NCBI RefSeq assembly: GCF_014208035.1
Contig: NZ_JACHMK010000001.1
Span: 744,001 to 808,000 of the forward strand
Length of the DNA: 64,000 bases
Direction: 5' to 3'
Source: Schaalia hyovaginalis
GTDB lineage: Bacteria; Actinomycetota; Actinomycetes; Actinomycetales; Actinomycetaceae
The notes beneath the pieces are model-generated. The model saw only the letters and a list, made by a program, of their open reading frames with translations. It did not search any database and was not told the DNA's origin. The translations under genes were made by a program, and so were the position numbers. Position 1 is the first letter of the stretch, and each line of letters starts with the position of its first letter. Below are positions 8,363 through 17,581 of the stretch, in pieces.

Positions 8363-9769
8363 ATGACCACCGCACTCGCCGTCGACCTCGGTTCCGCTTC
8401 CGGACGCGTGCTCGCAGGCACGATCGTCGACGATCGGATCGAGGTCACCGATATCCATCGCTTCAAGCACCAGGCGATCCGCAAGAACGGCTCCCTGATC
8501 TGGGACGTCGACACGATGCTGGAGGAGACGATCATCGGCCTGCGCAAGGCCGTCGAACTCTTCCCCGATTCCGTGTCCGTCTCCGTCGACACCTGGGGCG
8601 TGGACTTCGTCCCTCTCGATGAGGATGACGAGCGCGTCGGCGAGGCGCGCGCGTACCGGGATGAACGCACGACCCGCACCCTCGAGCGCTTCCGCGAGCT
8701 CGTCGACGACCGGGTCTTCTTCGACATGTCGGGCAATCAGCCCGCGACGATCAACACGGCGAACCAGCTGGTGGCCTTCCGCCTCGAGGACCCCGAGCTG
8801 GCGGCGCGCACCAGGCGGATCCTCTTCCTGCCCGACTATTTCGCCTTCCGCCTCAGCGGAGTCAAGGGCTGGTCGCGCACCATCGCCTCCACTTCCGGCC
8901 TGTGCGAGCCGGGGGCCCGGCGATTCAACGACGAGATGTTCACCCGGCTCGGCATCGAGCGCTCGTGGGTCGGGGAGCTCGATGAGGACCTCACGGTCGT
9001 CGGCCCCTGCACCGTTCCCGGCCTCGAGCGCCTCACGGTCGTTCGCGGGGGCGCCCACGATTCGGCCTGCGCGGTCCACGGCCTGCCCATCGACGAGGGC
9101 GTGCGCGCCTACTTCCTCTCGGCCGGGAGCTGGTCGGTCCTCGGCGCGATCGAGGCCGCCCCGATCATGTCGGATGCCGCGTATGAGATCGGCTTGACGA
9201 ATGAGGGGCGGACCGATGGGGGAGTCCGTCCGCTGTTCAACATCACGGGCATGTGGATCCTCCAGGAGATCCAGCGCCAGTGGGAGCGCGAGGGCACGCC
9301 CACCGACACCGATGAGCTCGTCGCCCAGGCGCGCGCTTGCGCGCCCTGCACCCACTTCTTCGATCCTGATGATCCGCGCTTCGCCGAGCCCGGGGAGATG
9401 CAGCAGAAGATCGATGCGGCGCTCGATGAGCAGGGCGCTCCGCATCCGAGTTCGATGCCGGAGTACGTGCGCCTCATCATCGAGTCCTTCGCCAGGCGCT
9501 ACGCCCGAGCCGTCGACGACCTGGCCCGGATCTCCGGGACGCGGCCCGACCAGCTCAACATCGTCGGCGGAGGCTCGCGCAACCGCCTCCTGTGCGATCT
9601 GACGGCCCGGCTCGCCAAGGTGCGCGTGGTCGCCGGCCCGATCGAGGCCTCGACCCTGGGATCGCTCCTCGCGCAGCTCGAGATCCTCGGCCATCTCAAC
9701 CCCGCCGACCGTCCGTCGATCATCGCCGCATCCGCGAAGACCCATGTCCACACGCCGGCTCGCGACTAA
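8363..9769 (+). CDS. FGGY carbohydrate kinase, rhamnulokinase-like (probable fuculokinase role)
   Basis: This 468-residue kinase of the FGGY family (acetate kinase/Hsp70 fold) carries the N-terminal phosphate motif DLGSASGR (8-15), VSVDTWGVDFV, GGAHDSACAV, GSWSVLG and GGGSRN. Overall it resembles RhaB (L-rhamnulokinase) more than FucK. Beside fucI it most plausibly phosphorylates L-fuculose at O1. The ribosome site is GGAAGGAAG. Its 3' end overlaps the LacI gene by 26 bp. Confidence 0.88.
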   Translation: MTTALAVDLGSASGRVLAGTIVDDRIEVTDIHRFKHQAIRKNGSLIWDVDTMLEETIIGLRKAVELFPDSVSVSVDTWGVDFVPLDEDDERVGEARAYRDERTTRTLERFRELVDDRVFFDMSGNQPATINTANQLVAFRLEDPELAARTRRILFLPDYFAFRLSGVKGWSRTIASTSGLCEPGARRFNDEMFTRLGIERSWVGELDEDLTVVGPCTVPGLERLTVVRGGAHDSACAVHGLPIDEGVRAYFLSAGSWSVLGAIEAAPIMSDAAYEIGLTNEGRTDGGVRPLFNITGMWILQEIQRQWEREGTPTDTDELVAQARACAPCTHFFDPDDPRFAEPGEMQQKIDAALDEQGAPHPSSMPEYVRLIIESFARRYARAVDDLARISGTRPDQLNIVGGGSRNRLLCDLTARLAKVRVVAGPIEASTLGSLLAQLEILGHLNPADRPSIIAASAKTHVHTPARD

Positions 9770-10739
9770 GAAGGTCTCCCTCGCGGACGTCGCCGAGCTC
9801 GCCGGAGTCTCGACGAATACCGTCTCGCGCGTCGTCCGCGGGGATCCGGAGGTGGCGGACGCGACGCGCAAACGGATCACGACCCTCCTCAACGAGGTCG
9901 GGTACCGTCCGAACTACGCTGCGCGGGCGCTCGCGGCCAAGCGGACCGGCGTCCTGCACGTCCTCCTCGCGGCGCCGATGTTCCACGGCCACGGGCGGGT
10001 CCTGCTCTCGGTGCTCAACGCCGGTTCCGAGGCGGGCTATCACGTCTCACTCTCCAACGCCTACCGCGCGGACGGGAGCCTCGGATCCGATGTCGCGCCT
10101 TTCGACGTCGATGCGGTCGTCATCCTGGCCGGCCAGGATCCGACCGTCGAACTCGCCGTTGACATCGGCAAACGCGTCCCCACCGTGCTCGTCCTCACGA
10201 GCGAGAAGGGGCTCGACGGGATCTCGACCGCCGCGATCGACAATGTGAAGGGCGCGCGCCTGGCGACGCAGCACCTGCTCATGCAGGGCGTGAGCGACAT
10301 CATCCACGTCGCGGGGCCCTCGGGATGGTCCGATGCCGCGATGCGCAAGCAGGGGTTCCTCCAAGCGTGCGACGAGTACGGCGTCCAGGGGCGCGTGATC
10401 GAATCGCAGTCGTGGAACTCCCAGGACGGATACGACGTCATGGGCTCGGTTCGGCGCCTTCCCGAGGCGGTCCAGACCGCGAACGACCAGCTCGCCCTCG
10501 GCGCCATGCGCCTCATCCACGAACGCGGGGCCGGAGTGCCCGGGGATGTCAAAGTCGTCGGCTTCGACGACATCGACGGCGCGGACTGCTATTCGCCCCC
10601 GCTGACGACGATCCGCCAGCCCTTCGACCGTCTCGGCCGGACCGCGGTGAGGATCGCCCGATCCATGATCGAGGGCGGCTCGACCGAGGACGTCACCATC
10701 GACCCGGAACTCGTCATCCGCGCGAGCTCTACTTTGTGA
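9744..10739 (+). CDS. LacI-family transcriptional regulator of the fucose-type operon
   Basis: This 331-residue protein has an N-terminal helix-turn-helix and hinge (KVSLADVAELAGVSTNTVSRVVRG, from about residue 10, and YRPNYAARAL). A sugar-binding domain ends with the family's VVGFDDIDGADCYSPPLTTIRQPFD. The start codon lies inside the kinase gene, implying translational coupling. The two palindromes at 2400 and 2508 are of the type this family binds, so it probably autoregulates the whole operon. The gene is internal rather than at the promoter. Confidence 0.9.
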   Translation: MSTRRLATKKVSLADVAELAGVSTNTVSRVVRGDPEVADATRKRITTLLNEVGYRPNYAARALAAKRTGVLHVLLAAPMFHGHGRVLLSVLNAGSEAGYHVSLSNAYRADGSLGSDVAPFDVDAVVILAGQDPTVELAVDIGKRVPTVLVLTSEKGLDGISTAAIDNVKGARLATQHLLMQGVSDIIHVAGPSGWSDAAMRKQGFLQACDEYGVQGRVIESQSWNSQDGYDVMGSVRRLPEAVQTANDQLALGAMRLIHERGAGVPGDVKVVGFDDIDGADCYSPPLTTIRQPFDRLGRTAVRIARSMIEGGSTEDVTIDPELVIRASSTL

Positions 10740-10752
10740 AAGGACAGTGCAC

Positions 10753-11184
10753 ATGATCTACGGCGCTCTTACGCACCCCCAACTCCTGCGGGCTCTCGCC
10801 GCGGCCGGACACGGATCCAAGATCCTCCTCGCCGATGCGAACTACCCGCACACGACCGGTGTGAATCCGAGGTGCGAGCTCGTCTCCTTGAACTTCGCGC
10901 CGGGCATGCTCGACGTCATCCAGATCACGGAGGTCCTCAAGCAGGTCTGCCCGATCGAGAAGGCGGAGATCATGGTCCCCGCGCCCGACGCCGAGCAGGT
11001 GGAGATCCCGATCCACGACGAGTTCAAGGCGCTGCTGCCCGATACCGAGTTCGCGGAGCTGTCGCGTTTCGACTTCTACGATGCGGCGCGTTCGGAGGAT
11101 GTCGGCATCATCATCGCGACCGGTGAGCAGCGCCTCTACGGGAATCTGCTCCTCACCGTGGGCGTCCGTCAGCCGGGGGAGTGA
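10753..11184 (+). CDS. fucU: FucU/RbsD-type sugar mutarotase
   Basis: This 143-residue protein interconverts anomers of fucose (FucU) or ribose (RbsD). The motif AAAGHGSKILLADANYPHT holds the conserved His at residue 20, and the C terminus has TGEQRLYGNLLLTVGV, as in FucU. The ATG at 10753 is preceded by AAGGA, so the GTG at 10747 was not used. It is the last gene of the fucose-type operon. Confidence 0.9.
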   Translation: MIYGALTHPQLLRALAAAGHGSKILLADANYPHTTGVNPRCELVSLNFAPGMLDVIQITEVLKQVCPIEKAEIMVPAPDAEQVEIPIHDEFKALLPDTEFAELSRFDFYDAARSEDVGIIIATGEQRLYGNLLLTVGVRQPGE

Positions 11185-11237
11185 CACGCGAGGGGCGGCT
11201 GCCGATGAATCGGACAGACGCCTGAGCAGCAGCTGCA

Positions 11238-11305
11238 ACAACTCGGACATTGGTCGACTTTCGTAGCCGGATTCGGCTCGAAAAGGCGTCCGGTGTCCGA
11301 GTTGT
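11238..11305. repeat. Perfect 12-bp inverted repeat, arms 44 bp apart, between the two operons
   Basis: ACAACTCGGACA (11238-11249) and its exact complement (11294-11305) enclose a smaller stem (AGCCG...CGGCT near 11265-11278). No T-tract follows. It could be a large stem-loop terminating the fucose-type operon, or a pair of operator half-sites upstream of the DeoR promoter. Confidence 0.55.
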
Positions 11306-11382
11306 CGCCTTATGTTCATCGGAGAGTCTGCATCACCGCCCGATTCGGCCTTCGAACATGTGCGCATGGACAGATGCTCCTC

Positions 11383-11411
11383 TTGAGATTTTTCGTTTTT
11401 CTCCCTAAGCT
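11383..11411 (+). promoter_or_regulatory. Promoter of the deoR-2-oxoacid dehydrogenase operon
   Basis: TTGAGA (11383-11388) and TAAGCT (11406-11411) are separated by 17 bp, in an AT-rich stretch unusual for this genome. Downstream, 11418-11458 has GAAA- and ATTCG-containing short repeats that could be DeoR-binding sites. The first gene starts at 11469. Confidence 0.6.
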
Positions 11412-11468
11412 CACTCGAAGAGAAAGTGAATCGACAAAGATTCGAAAATCGCGGAGAGGTGATCGCAG

Positions 11469-12215
11469 GTGGGCCGAGCCGAGAGGACCAGCTTCATCCT
11501 CGATACTCTCGCCAGGGACGGCGAAGTATCGGTTTCGACCCTCGCTGAGGCCCTCGACGTCTCCCCCGTGACGATCCGCACCACGCTCAAGGAGCTCGAA
11601 GACGAGGGCTACCTCGTCCGCACGCACGGCGGCGCACGGCCCACCGCCTACCGCAACATCCGCCTGCGCCAGAACGACCGCATCGCCGAGAAGGAGCGGA
11701 TCGCCCGCGCCGCGGCCGAAATGGTCCGCGATGACGACCGGATCATGATCGAAGCGGGCACCACCTGCTCGCTCGTCGTCAAGTACCTCACCGCCCGGCG
11801 CGGCATCCAGATCGTCACGAACTCGCTCCTCGTCTTCGCCAACGCCCGTCCCAATCCGAACATCGACGTGACGCTCACGGGCGGCCGCTTCCACGCGGAG
11901 ACCGAATCCCTCATCGGCCCCGTCACCGAACGGGCTCTCAACGCCTTCAACGCGCGCCTCGTCTTCCTCGGCACCGACGGCTTCGGCGTCGATCGGGGCC
12001 TGACCACGCAGCTCGCCGAAGGAGGGCATGTGGGCACGCTCATGCGGGCCCGCGCCGAAGAGACGTGGTGCCTCGCCGACTCGTCCAAGTACGGGCGGGC
12101 CGGCTTCGTCAGCTTCATGGGGATCGAGGATGTCACCGGGATCATCACCGATGGCGGCCTCCCCGAAGAATCCATCAAGGAATTGACCGAGCGCACGCGC
12201 GTGCGCCTCGTCTAG
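11469..12215 (+). CDS. DeoR/GlpR-family transcriptional regulator
   Basis: This 248-residue protein has an N-terminal winged helix-turn-helix (RTSFILDTLARDGEVSVSTLAEALDVSPVTIRTTLKEL). The DeoRC sugar-phosphate sensor domain shows IMIEAGTTCSLVVKYL, VTNSL and FLGTDGFGVDRGLTT. Family members typically respond to phosphorylated sugars. The start is GTG at 11469. It is 10 bp upstream of the E2 gene, so it heads and probably controls the seven-gene operon that runs to 21650. Confidence 0.9.
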   Translation: MGRAERTSFILDTLARDGEVSVSTLAEALDVSPVTIRTTLKELEDEGYLVRTHGGARPTAYRNIRLRQNDRIAEKERIARAAAEMVRDDDRIMIEAGTTCSLVVKYLTARRGIQIVTNSLLVFANARPNPNIDVTLTGGRFHAETESLIGPVTERALNAFNARLVFLGTDGFGVDRGLTTQLAEGGHVGTLMRARAEETWCLADSSKYGRAGFVSFMGIEDVTGIITDGGLPEESIKELTERTRVRLV

Positions 12216-12225
12216 GAGGAAACAC

Positions 12226-13578
12226 ATGGCCGCCATCGTGGTGATGCCTCAGCTGGGCAACTCTGTGGAGTCCTGCATTATCGTCGAGTGGCTGATCAAG
12301 GAGGGCGACGAGGTCGCCGTTGACCAGACGCTGTGCTCGATCGAGACTGACAAGTCCACCATGGAGGTCCCCAGCACCGAAGCGGGCACCGTCCTCAAGC
12401 TCCTGTGGGAAGAGGGCGACGAGGTCCCGGTCAAGGACCCGCTCATCATCGTCGGCGCCCCCGGCGAGGACGTCTCCGCCCTCGTCCCCGGTTCCGAGGG
12501 CGGGGCCGAAGCGCCCGCCCAGGCCGAAGCGGAAGCCGCTCCGAGCCTCGAGGAAGCCCCCGCCCCCTCCTTCGCGACCGCCGCCGCGACCGGCGCGGTC
12601 TCGCCGCGCGCCCGGGCGCTCGCGGGCGCCAAGGGCATCGACGTCTCCGCCATCGCCGAGGGCTCCGGACCGCACGGCCGCGTCATCGAACGCGATGTTC
12701 AGGCCGCGATCGCCGCGGGCCCGGCCTACACCTCCGCCGCCCAGCACATCGGCGGAACGGCCGAGACCGGCACCGGCCTCGGCGGGCGCGTCACCACCTC
12801 CGACCTCGCCCGTCCCGCGGCCGAAGCCCCCGCGGCCGTCGCGGCCCCCGCGCTCGCGATCCCCGCGGCCGACTTCCCGGGCGCCTCCACTTCCGAGAAG
12901 CTCAAGGGCGTCCGCAAGGTCGTCGCCCAGCGGATGATGGCCTCGCTCGCTCAGAGCGCTCAGCTCACCCTCAACACCTCCGCGAAGGCCGACGGCCTGC
13001 TCGCGATGCGCAAGAAGTTCAAGAACTCGGACGAGTCCCTCGGCCTGAGCCGGATCACCCTCAACGACCTGGTCTGCTACGCGGTCGTCAAGGTCCTCCC
13101 GAAGTACCCCGTGTTCAACTCCCACCTCGAGGACGGCGTCCTGACGACCTTTGAGCAGGTCCACCTCGGCTTCGCCGCCGATACCCCCCGCGGCCTCCTC
13201 GTCCCGGTGATCCGCTCGGCCCAGTCGCTCACCCTCAAGCAGTTCTCCGCGGAGGCCAAGCGCCTCGGCGCCGCGGCGAACGAGGGCGCCCTGTCGCCCG
13301 ACCACCTCAGCGGCGGAACCTTCACCGTGTCGAACATCGGCGCTTTCGGCATCGAATCCTTCACGCCCGTCATCAACCTGCCCCAGACCGCGATCCTCGG
13401 GGTCGCGGCGATCACGCCGCGCCCCGTCGTGAACGCCGACGGCACCATCGGAGCCGAGCAGCGTATCGGGCTGTCCCTCACGATCGACCACCAGGTCATC
13501 GACGGCGCCGACGGCGCCCGATTCCTCAAGGACCTCGTCGCCGCGATCGAGAACATCGACATCACGGTCCTCGCCTGA
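12226..13578 (+). CDS. E2 acyltransferase of a 2-oxoacid/acetoin dehydrogenase-like complex
   Basis: This 450-residue protein has one lipoyl domain (residues 1-80, lipoyl Lys43 in ETDKSTMEV), an Ala/Pro linker, a peripheral-subunit-binding domain (SPRARALAGAKGIDVSAIAEGSGPHGRVIERDV written here in part: SPRARALA to GRVIERDV, about 125-160), a second linker, and a catalytic domain ending in the active-site motif DHQVIDGADGARFL. It carries acyl groups from E1 to CoA. The AGGAGG ribosome site is 8 bp upstream. The acyl specificity (acetyl or other) cannot be read from the sequence. Confidence 0.9.
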   Translation: MAAIVVMPQLGNSVESCIIVEWLIKEGDEVAVDQTLCSIETDKSTMEVPSTEAGTVLKLLWEEGDEVPVKDPLIIVGAPGEDVSALVPGSEGGAEAPAQAEAEAAPSLEEAPAPSFATAAATGAVSPRARALAGAKGIDVSAIAEGSGPHGRVIERDVQAAIAAGPAYTSAAQHIGGTAETGTGLGGRVTTSDLARPAAEAPAAVAAPALAIPAADFPGASTSEKLKGVRKVVAQRMMASLAQSAQLTLNTSAKADGLLAMRKKFKNSDESLGLSRITLNDLVCYAVVKVLPKYPVFNSHLEDGVLTTFEQVHLGFAADTPRGLLVPVIRSAQSLTLKQFSAEAKRLGAAANEGALSPDHLSGGTFTVSNIGAFGIESFTPVINLPQTAILGVAAITPRPVVNADGTIGAEQRIGLSLTIDHQVIDGADGARFLKDLVAAIENIDITVLA

Positions 13579-13600
13579 GAGCCCCTCGAAGGAGAAAACA

Positions 13601-14968
13601 ATGACTGAAACCCATTTCGACGTCATCATCCTCGGCGCGGGCCCCGGCGGATACCTCGCCGCGGAGCGCCTCGGCCACGCCGGCAAGAAGGTCCTCCTCA
13701 TCGAGGAGCAGTACCTCGGCGGCACCTGCCTCAACGTCGGCTGCATCCCGACGAAGACCCTGCTCGCCGGGGCGAAGAACTATCTCCACGCCAAGGAGGC
13801 CGGCCAATTCGGGGTCGACGTCACCGGCGTCACCCTCGACTGGGCGCGCCTGCAGGCCTGGAAGGACCAGGTCGTCAAGGGCCTCGTCTCCGGCGTCGCG
13901 GCCACTGAGAAGCGCGCCGGGGTCACCGTCGTCAACGCCCGCGGGCACTTCGACGGCCCGGGGCGCGTGAGCGCCGAGGGCGTTCAGTACACCGCCGAGC
14001 ACGTCATCATCGCGACCGGCTCGGTCCCCGCGGTCCCGCCGATCCCGGGAGCCAAGGACAACCCCGCGGTCGTCGACTCGACCGGCATCCTGTCCCTGCC
14101 CGAGGTGCCGGGGCGCCTCGCCGTCATCGGCGGCGGCGTCATCGGCGTCGAGTTCGCCTCCCTGTACGCGACTCTCGGCTCCGAAGTCACGGTCATCGAG
14201 ATGACCCCCGAGATCCTCCCCTTCATGGATGACGACATGGCCGCGAAGATGCGCAAGGCGATGAAGGACATCACCTTCGAGCTCGGCTGCCGCGTCGAAT
14301 CCCTCGACGGCGCCACGGTCCACTACTCCAAGGGCGAGGAGAAGAAGTCCATCGAGGCCGACGTGGTCCTCATGGCCGTCGGCCGGCGCTCGGCGACCTT
14401 AGGCTGGGGAGCCGAAGAAGCCGGACTCGAGATCAACCGCGGCATCGTCGTGGACGACTGCATGCGCACGAACCTGCCCAACGTCTGGGCGATCGGCGAC
14501 GTCACCGGCCGCTCGCTCCTGGCCCACGCCGCCTACCGCATGGGCGAGATCGCCGCCGCCAACATCTGCGACCCCGAAGCCGCCAAGCGTGGCGAGGTCA
14601 TGCGCTGGAGCACCGTGCCGTGGGCCGTCTACTCCAACCCCGAAGCGGCGGGCGTCGGCCTCACCGAGTCGGCGGCGAAGAAGGAGGGCCGGGAAGTCCT
14701 CGTCGGCAAGGTCCCGGCGCAGATGTCCGGCCGCTTCATCGCGGAGAACGGCTTCAAGGCCCCCGGCGAGGCGAAGATCCTCGTCGATCCGGCGACCCAC
14801 CAGATCCTCGGCATCCACGTCCTCGGCGCCTACGCCGCCGAGATGATCTGGGGCGCGCAGGCCGTCCTCGAGATGGAACTCACCGTCGAGGACCTCCGGC
14901 AGGTCGTCTTCCCCCACCCCACAGTTTCCGAAGTCATCCGCGAAGCGGCCTGGGCCGTCAAGCTCTGA
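13601..14968 (+). CDS. lpdA: E3 dihydrolipoyl dehydrogenase
   Basis: This 455-residue flavoprotein reoxidises the E2 lipoyl group. The FAD motif [10 protein letters not shown] is at 12-21, the redox disulfide in [13 protein letters not shown] (Cys43, Cys48), the NAD-binding [13 protein letters not shown] in the middle, the second FAD motif [10 protein letters not shown], and the C-terminal His-Glu motif HPTVSE. It lies 22 bp after E2 with its own GAAGGAG ribosome site. Confidence 0.95.
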   Translation: MTETHFDVIILGAGPGGYLAAERLGHAGKKVLLIEEQYLGGTCLNVGCIPTKTLLAGAKNYLHAKEAGQFGVDVTGVTLDWARLQAWKDQVVKGLVSGVAATEKRAGVTVVNARGHFDGPGRVSAEGVQYTAEHVIIATGSVPAVPPIPGAKDNPAVVDSTGILSLPEVPGRLAVIGGGVIGVEFASLYATLGSEVTVIEMTPEILPFMDDDMAAKMRKAMKDITFELGCRVESLDGATVHYSKGEEKKSIEADVVLMAVGRRSATLGWGAEEAGLEINRGIVVDDCMRTNLPNVWAIGDVTGRSLLAHAAYRMGEIAAANICDPEAAKRGEVMRWSTVPWAVYSNPEAAGVGLTESAAKKEGREVLVGKVPAQMSGRFIAENGFKAPGEAKILVDPATHQILGIHVLGAYAAEMIWGAQAVLEMELTVEDLRQVVFPHPTVSEVIREAAWAVKL

Positions 14969-14996
14969 AACCCCACCGAGAAAGAAGCAAGCCAAC

Positions 14997-17447
14997 ATGA
15001 CGAAGTCACTCATCGTCGATCCCGCCAAGGTGCGTGCGGCCGGCCGCGTCGAGTTCCCCGAGGTCCCCGTCAACCAGTACGCCTTCGACCTCGACACCGA
15101 GCTCGGGCGCTACGGCCGTGACGGCATGGTCAACATGCTCCACGATATGATCGTCGTCCGGACCTTCGAATCGATGCTCGACTCGATCAAGAAGACCGGC
15201 GAATGGCAGGGCATCGCCTACAACCACAAGGGCCCGGCCCACCTCGGCATCGGTCAGGAATCCGCCTACGTCGGCCAGGCGGCCGTCCTCACCCCCGATG
15301 ACCAGGTCTTCGGATCGCACCGCTCGCACGGCGAGATCCTCGCCAAGTGCTACTCCGCGATGCGCCAGATGCCGGCCGACCGGCTCGAGGCGATCATGAA
15401 GGACTTCCTCGGCGGCGAGACCCTCTCCTTCGCCGAGAAGATCGACTACGCGGACACCGCCGAGCTCACCGAGAACTTCATCCTCTTCGGCGCCCTCGCC
15501 GAGATCTTCGCCCGCAAGGCGGGCTTCAACCGCGGCCTCGGCGGTTCGATGCACACCTTCTTCCTGCCCTTCGGGTCCTACCCGAACAATGCGATCGTCG
15601 GCGGCTCCGCCCCGGTCGCCAACGGCGCGGCCCTCTTCAAGCGGATCAACCGCAAGCCCGGCATCGTCGTCTCCAACGTCGGCGACGCCGCGCTCGCCTG
15701 CGGCCCGGTCTGGGAGGCCATGAACTTCGCCGCCATGGACCAGTTCCGCACGCTGTGGCGCGAGGAGGACGGCGGCAACCCGCCGATCCTGTTCAACTTC
15801 TTCAACAACTTCTACGGCATGGGCGGCCAGACCTTCGGCGAGACCATGGGCTACGACATCCTCGCCCGCGTCGGCGCGGCCCTCAACCCCGAGGCCATGC
15901 ACGCCGAGCGCGTCGACGGCATCAACCCCCTCGCCGTCGCCGATGCGGTCTCCCGCAAGAAGAAGATCCTCGAGGAGGGCCGCGGCCCCGTCCTCATGGA
16001 CACCATCACCTACCGCTTCTCGGGCCACTCGCCCTCGGACGCGTCCTCGTACCGCACGAAGGAAGAGGTCGAGCTCTGGGAGAACGTCGACTGCATCAAG
16101 GAGTACTCCGAGCTCCTCATCTCCAACGGCCTGACCACGCAGTCCGACATCGACGACTACAGCGCGGCCCTCACCGAGAAGCTCGTCAAGGTCCTCAAGC
16201 TGGCGATCGATGAGGAGAACTGCCCGCGAGTCGCCGACGGCTACATCGACACCGTGATGTTCTCCAACACCCCCACGGAGAAGATGGCCGAGGGCGAGGC
16301 CGAGATCGACCTCGCCGACAACCCGCGCGTCAAGGCCCTCGAGAAGAAGGTCCGCACCGCCTTCGATGAGAACGGCAAGCCGGTCTCGAAGATGAGGATG
16401 TACCAGTTCCGCGACGGCCTTTTCGAAGCGATGCTCCACCGCTTCAAGGAGGACCCGACGATGGCGGCCTGGGGCGAGGAGAACCGCGACTGGGGCGGCG
16501 CATTCGCCGTCTACCGCGGCCTCACCGAGGCCCTGCCGTACCGCCGCCTCTTCAACTCGCCGATCGCCGAGGCCTCGATCGTCGGCGCCGGCGTGGGCTA
16601 CGCGATGGCCGGCGGCCGCGCGGTCGTCGAGCTCATGTACTGCGACTTCCTCGGCCGAAGCGGCGACGAGGTCTTCAACCAGATGGCCAAGTGGCAGTCG
16701 ATGTCCGCCGGCCTGCTCAAGATGCCGCTCGTCCTGCGCGTCTCCGTCGGCAACAAGTACGGCGCCCAGCACTCCCAGGACTGGTCGGCCCTCACCGCCC
16801 ACATCCCCGGCCTCAAGGTCTACTTCCCGACCACGCCGACCGATGCGAAGGGCATGCTCAACCTCGCCCTGCGCGGCACCGACCCGGTCGTCTTCTTCGA
16901 GTCCCAGCTCCTCTACGACAAGGGCGAGGAGTTCGAGCCCGGCGGCGTTCCCGAGGGCTACTACGAGACCCCCGAGGGCGAGCCGGCGATCCGCCGCGAA
17001 GGCACCGACATCACGATCGCGGGCTACGGCGCCACGATCTACCGGGCCCTCGAGGCCGCCGACATCCTCCAGGAGAAGTACGGCATGAGCGCCGAGGTCA
17101 TCGACCTGCGCTTCGTCGCCCCGCTCAACTACGACAAGCTCATCGCCTCGGTGAAGAAGACCGGCCGACTGCTCCTGACCTCGGATGCGGTCGAGCGCGG
17201 CAACTTCCTCCACACGGTCGCCGGCAACGTCCAGACCCTCGCCTTCGACGCCCTCGACGCGCCGATCGCGATCGTCGGCTCGCGCAACGGCATCACCCCG
17301 GGCCCCGAGTTGGAGTCCTACTTCTTCCCCCAGCCCGAGTGGATCATCGATGCGATCCACGAGCGCATCGTCCCGCTCCCGGGGCACGTGCCCTCCACCA
17401 ACCAGACCGAGGGCGAGATCGCCCGTCGTAACCGCCTCGGTCTGTGA
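14997..17447 (+). CDS. Fused E1 alpha-beta thiamine-diphosphate dehydrogenase component
   Basis: This 816-residue protein joins the two chains that are usually separate genes. The alpha part (about 30-420) contains [14 protein letters not shown] and the TPP/Mg motif beginning GDAALACG and ending FNFFNN. The beta part (about 465-800) begins [13 protein letters not shown] and includes [27 protein letters not shown] and [12 protein letters not shown]. It decarboxylates a 2-oxoacid or cleaves an acetoin-like substrate and passes the acyl unit to E2. Gene order E2-E3-E1 and the non-glycolytic neighbours argue against housekeeping pyruvate dehydrogenase. Confidence 0.88.
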   Translation: MTKSLIVDPAKVRAAGRVEFPEVPVNQYAFDLDTELGRYGRDGMVNMLHDMIVVRTFESMLDSIKKTGEWQGIAYNHKGPAHLGIGQESAYVGQAAVLTPDDQVFGSHRSHGEILAKCYSAMRQMPADRLEAIMKDFLGGETLSFAEKIDYADTAELTENFILFGALAEIFARKAGFNRGLGGSMHTFFLPFGSYPNNAIVGGSAPVANGAALFKRINRKPGIVVSNVGDAALACGPVWEAMNFAAMDQFRTLWREEDGGNPPILFNFFNNFYGMGGQTFGETMGYDILARVGAALNPEAMHAERVDGINPLAVADAVSRKKKILEEGRGPVLMDTITYRFSGHSPSDASSYRTKEEVELWENVDCIKEYSELLISNGLTTQSDIDDYSAALTEKLVKVLKLAIDEENCPRVADGYIDTVMFSNTPTEKMAEGEAEIDLADNPRVKALEKKVRTAFDENGKPVSKMRMYQFRDGLFEAMLHRFKEDPTMAAWGEENRDWGGAFAVYRGLTEALPYRRLFNSPIAEASIVGAGVGYAMAGGRAVVELMYCDFLGRSGDEVFNQMAKWQSMSAGLLKMPLVLRVSVGNKYGAQHSQDWSALTAHIPGLKVYFPTTPTDAKGMLNLALRGTDPVVFFESQLLYDKGEEFEPGGVPEGYYETPEGEPAIRREGTDITIAGYGATIYRALEAADILQEKYGMSAEVIDLRFVAPLNYDKLIASVKKTGRLLLTSDAVERGNFLHTVAGNVQTLAFDALDAPIAIVGSRNGITPGPELESYFFPQPEWIIDAIHERIVPLPGHVPSTNQTEGEIARRNRLGL

Positions 17448-17581
17448 GGCCTCCCGGCGGGCGGGCTCGACCTGCCCGCCGGGCCCCGCCCTCGTCCCAC
17501 TTCCCCGCGCGGACCCGCCCTCGTCGCCCAGGACCGGGCTCGCTCCGCGCACACGTCAACCCCCACGCTCACGAGGAACCG

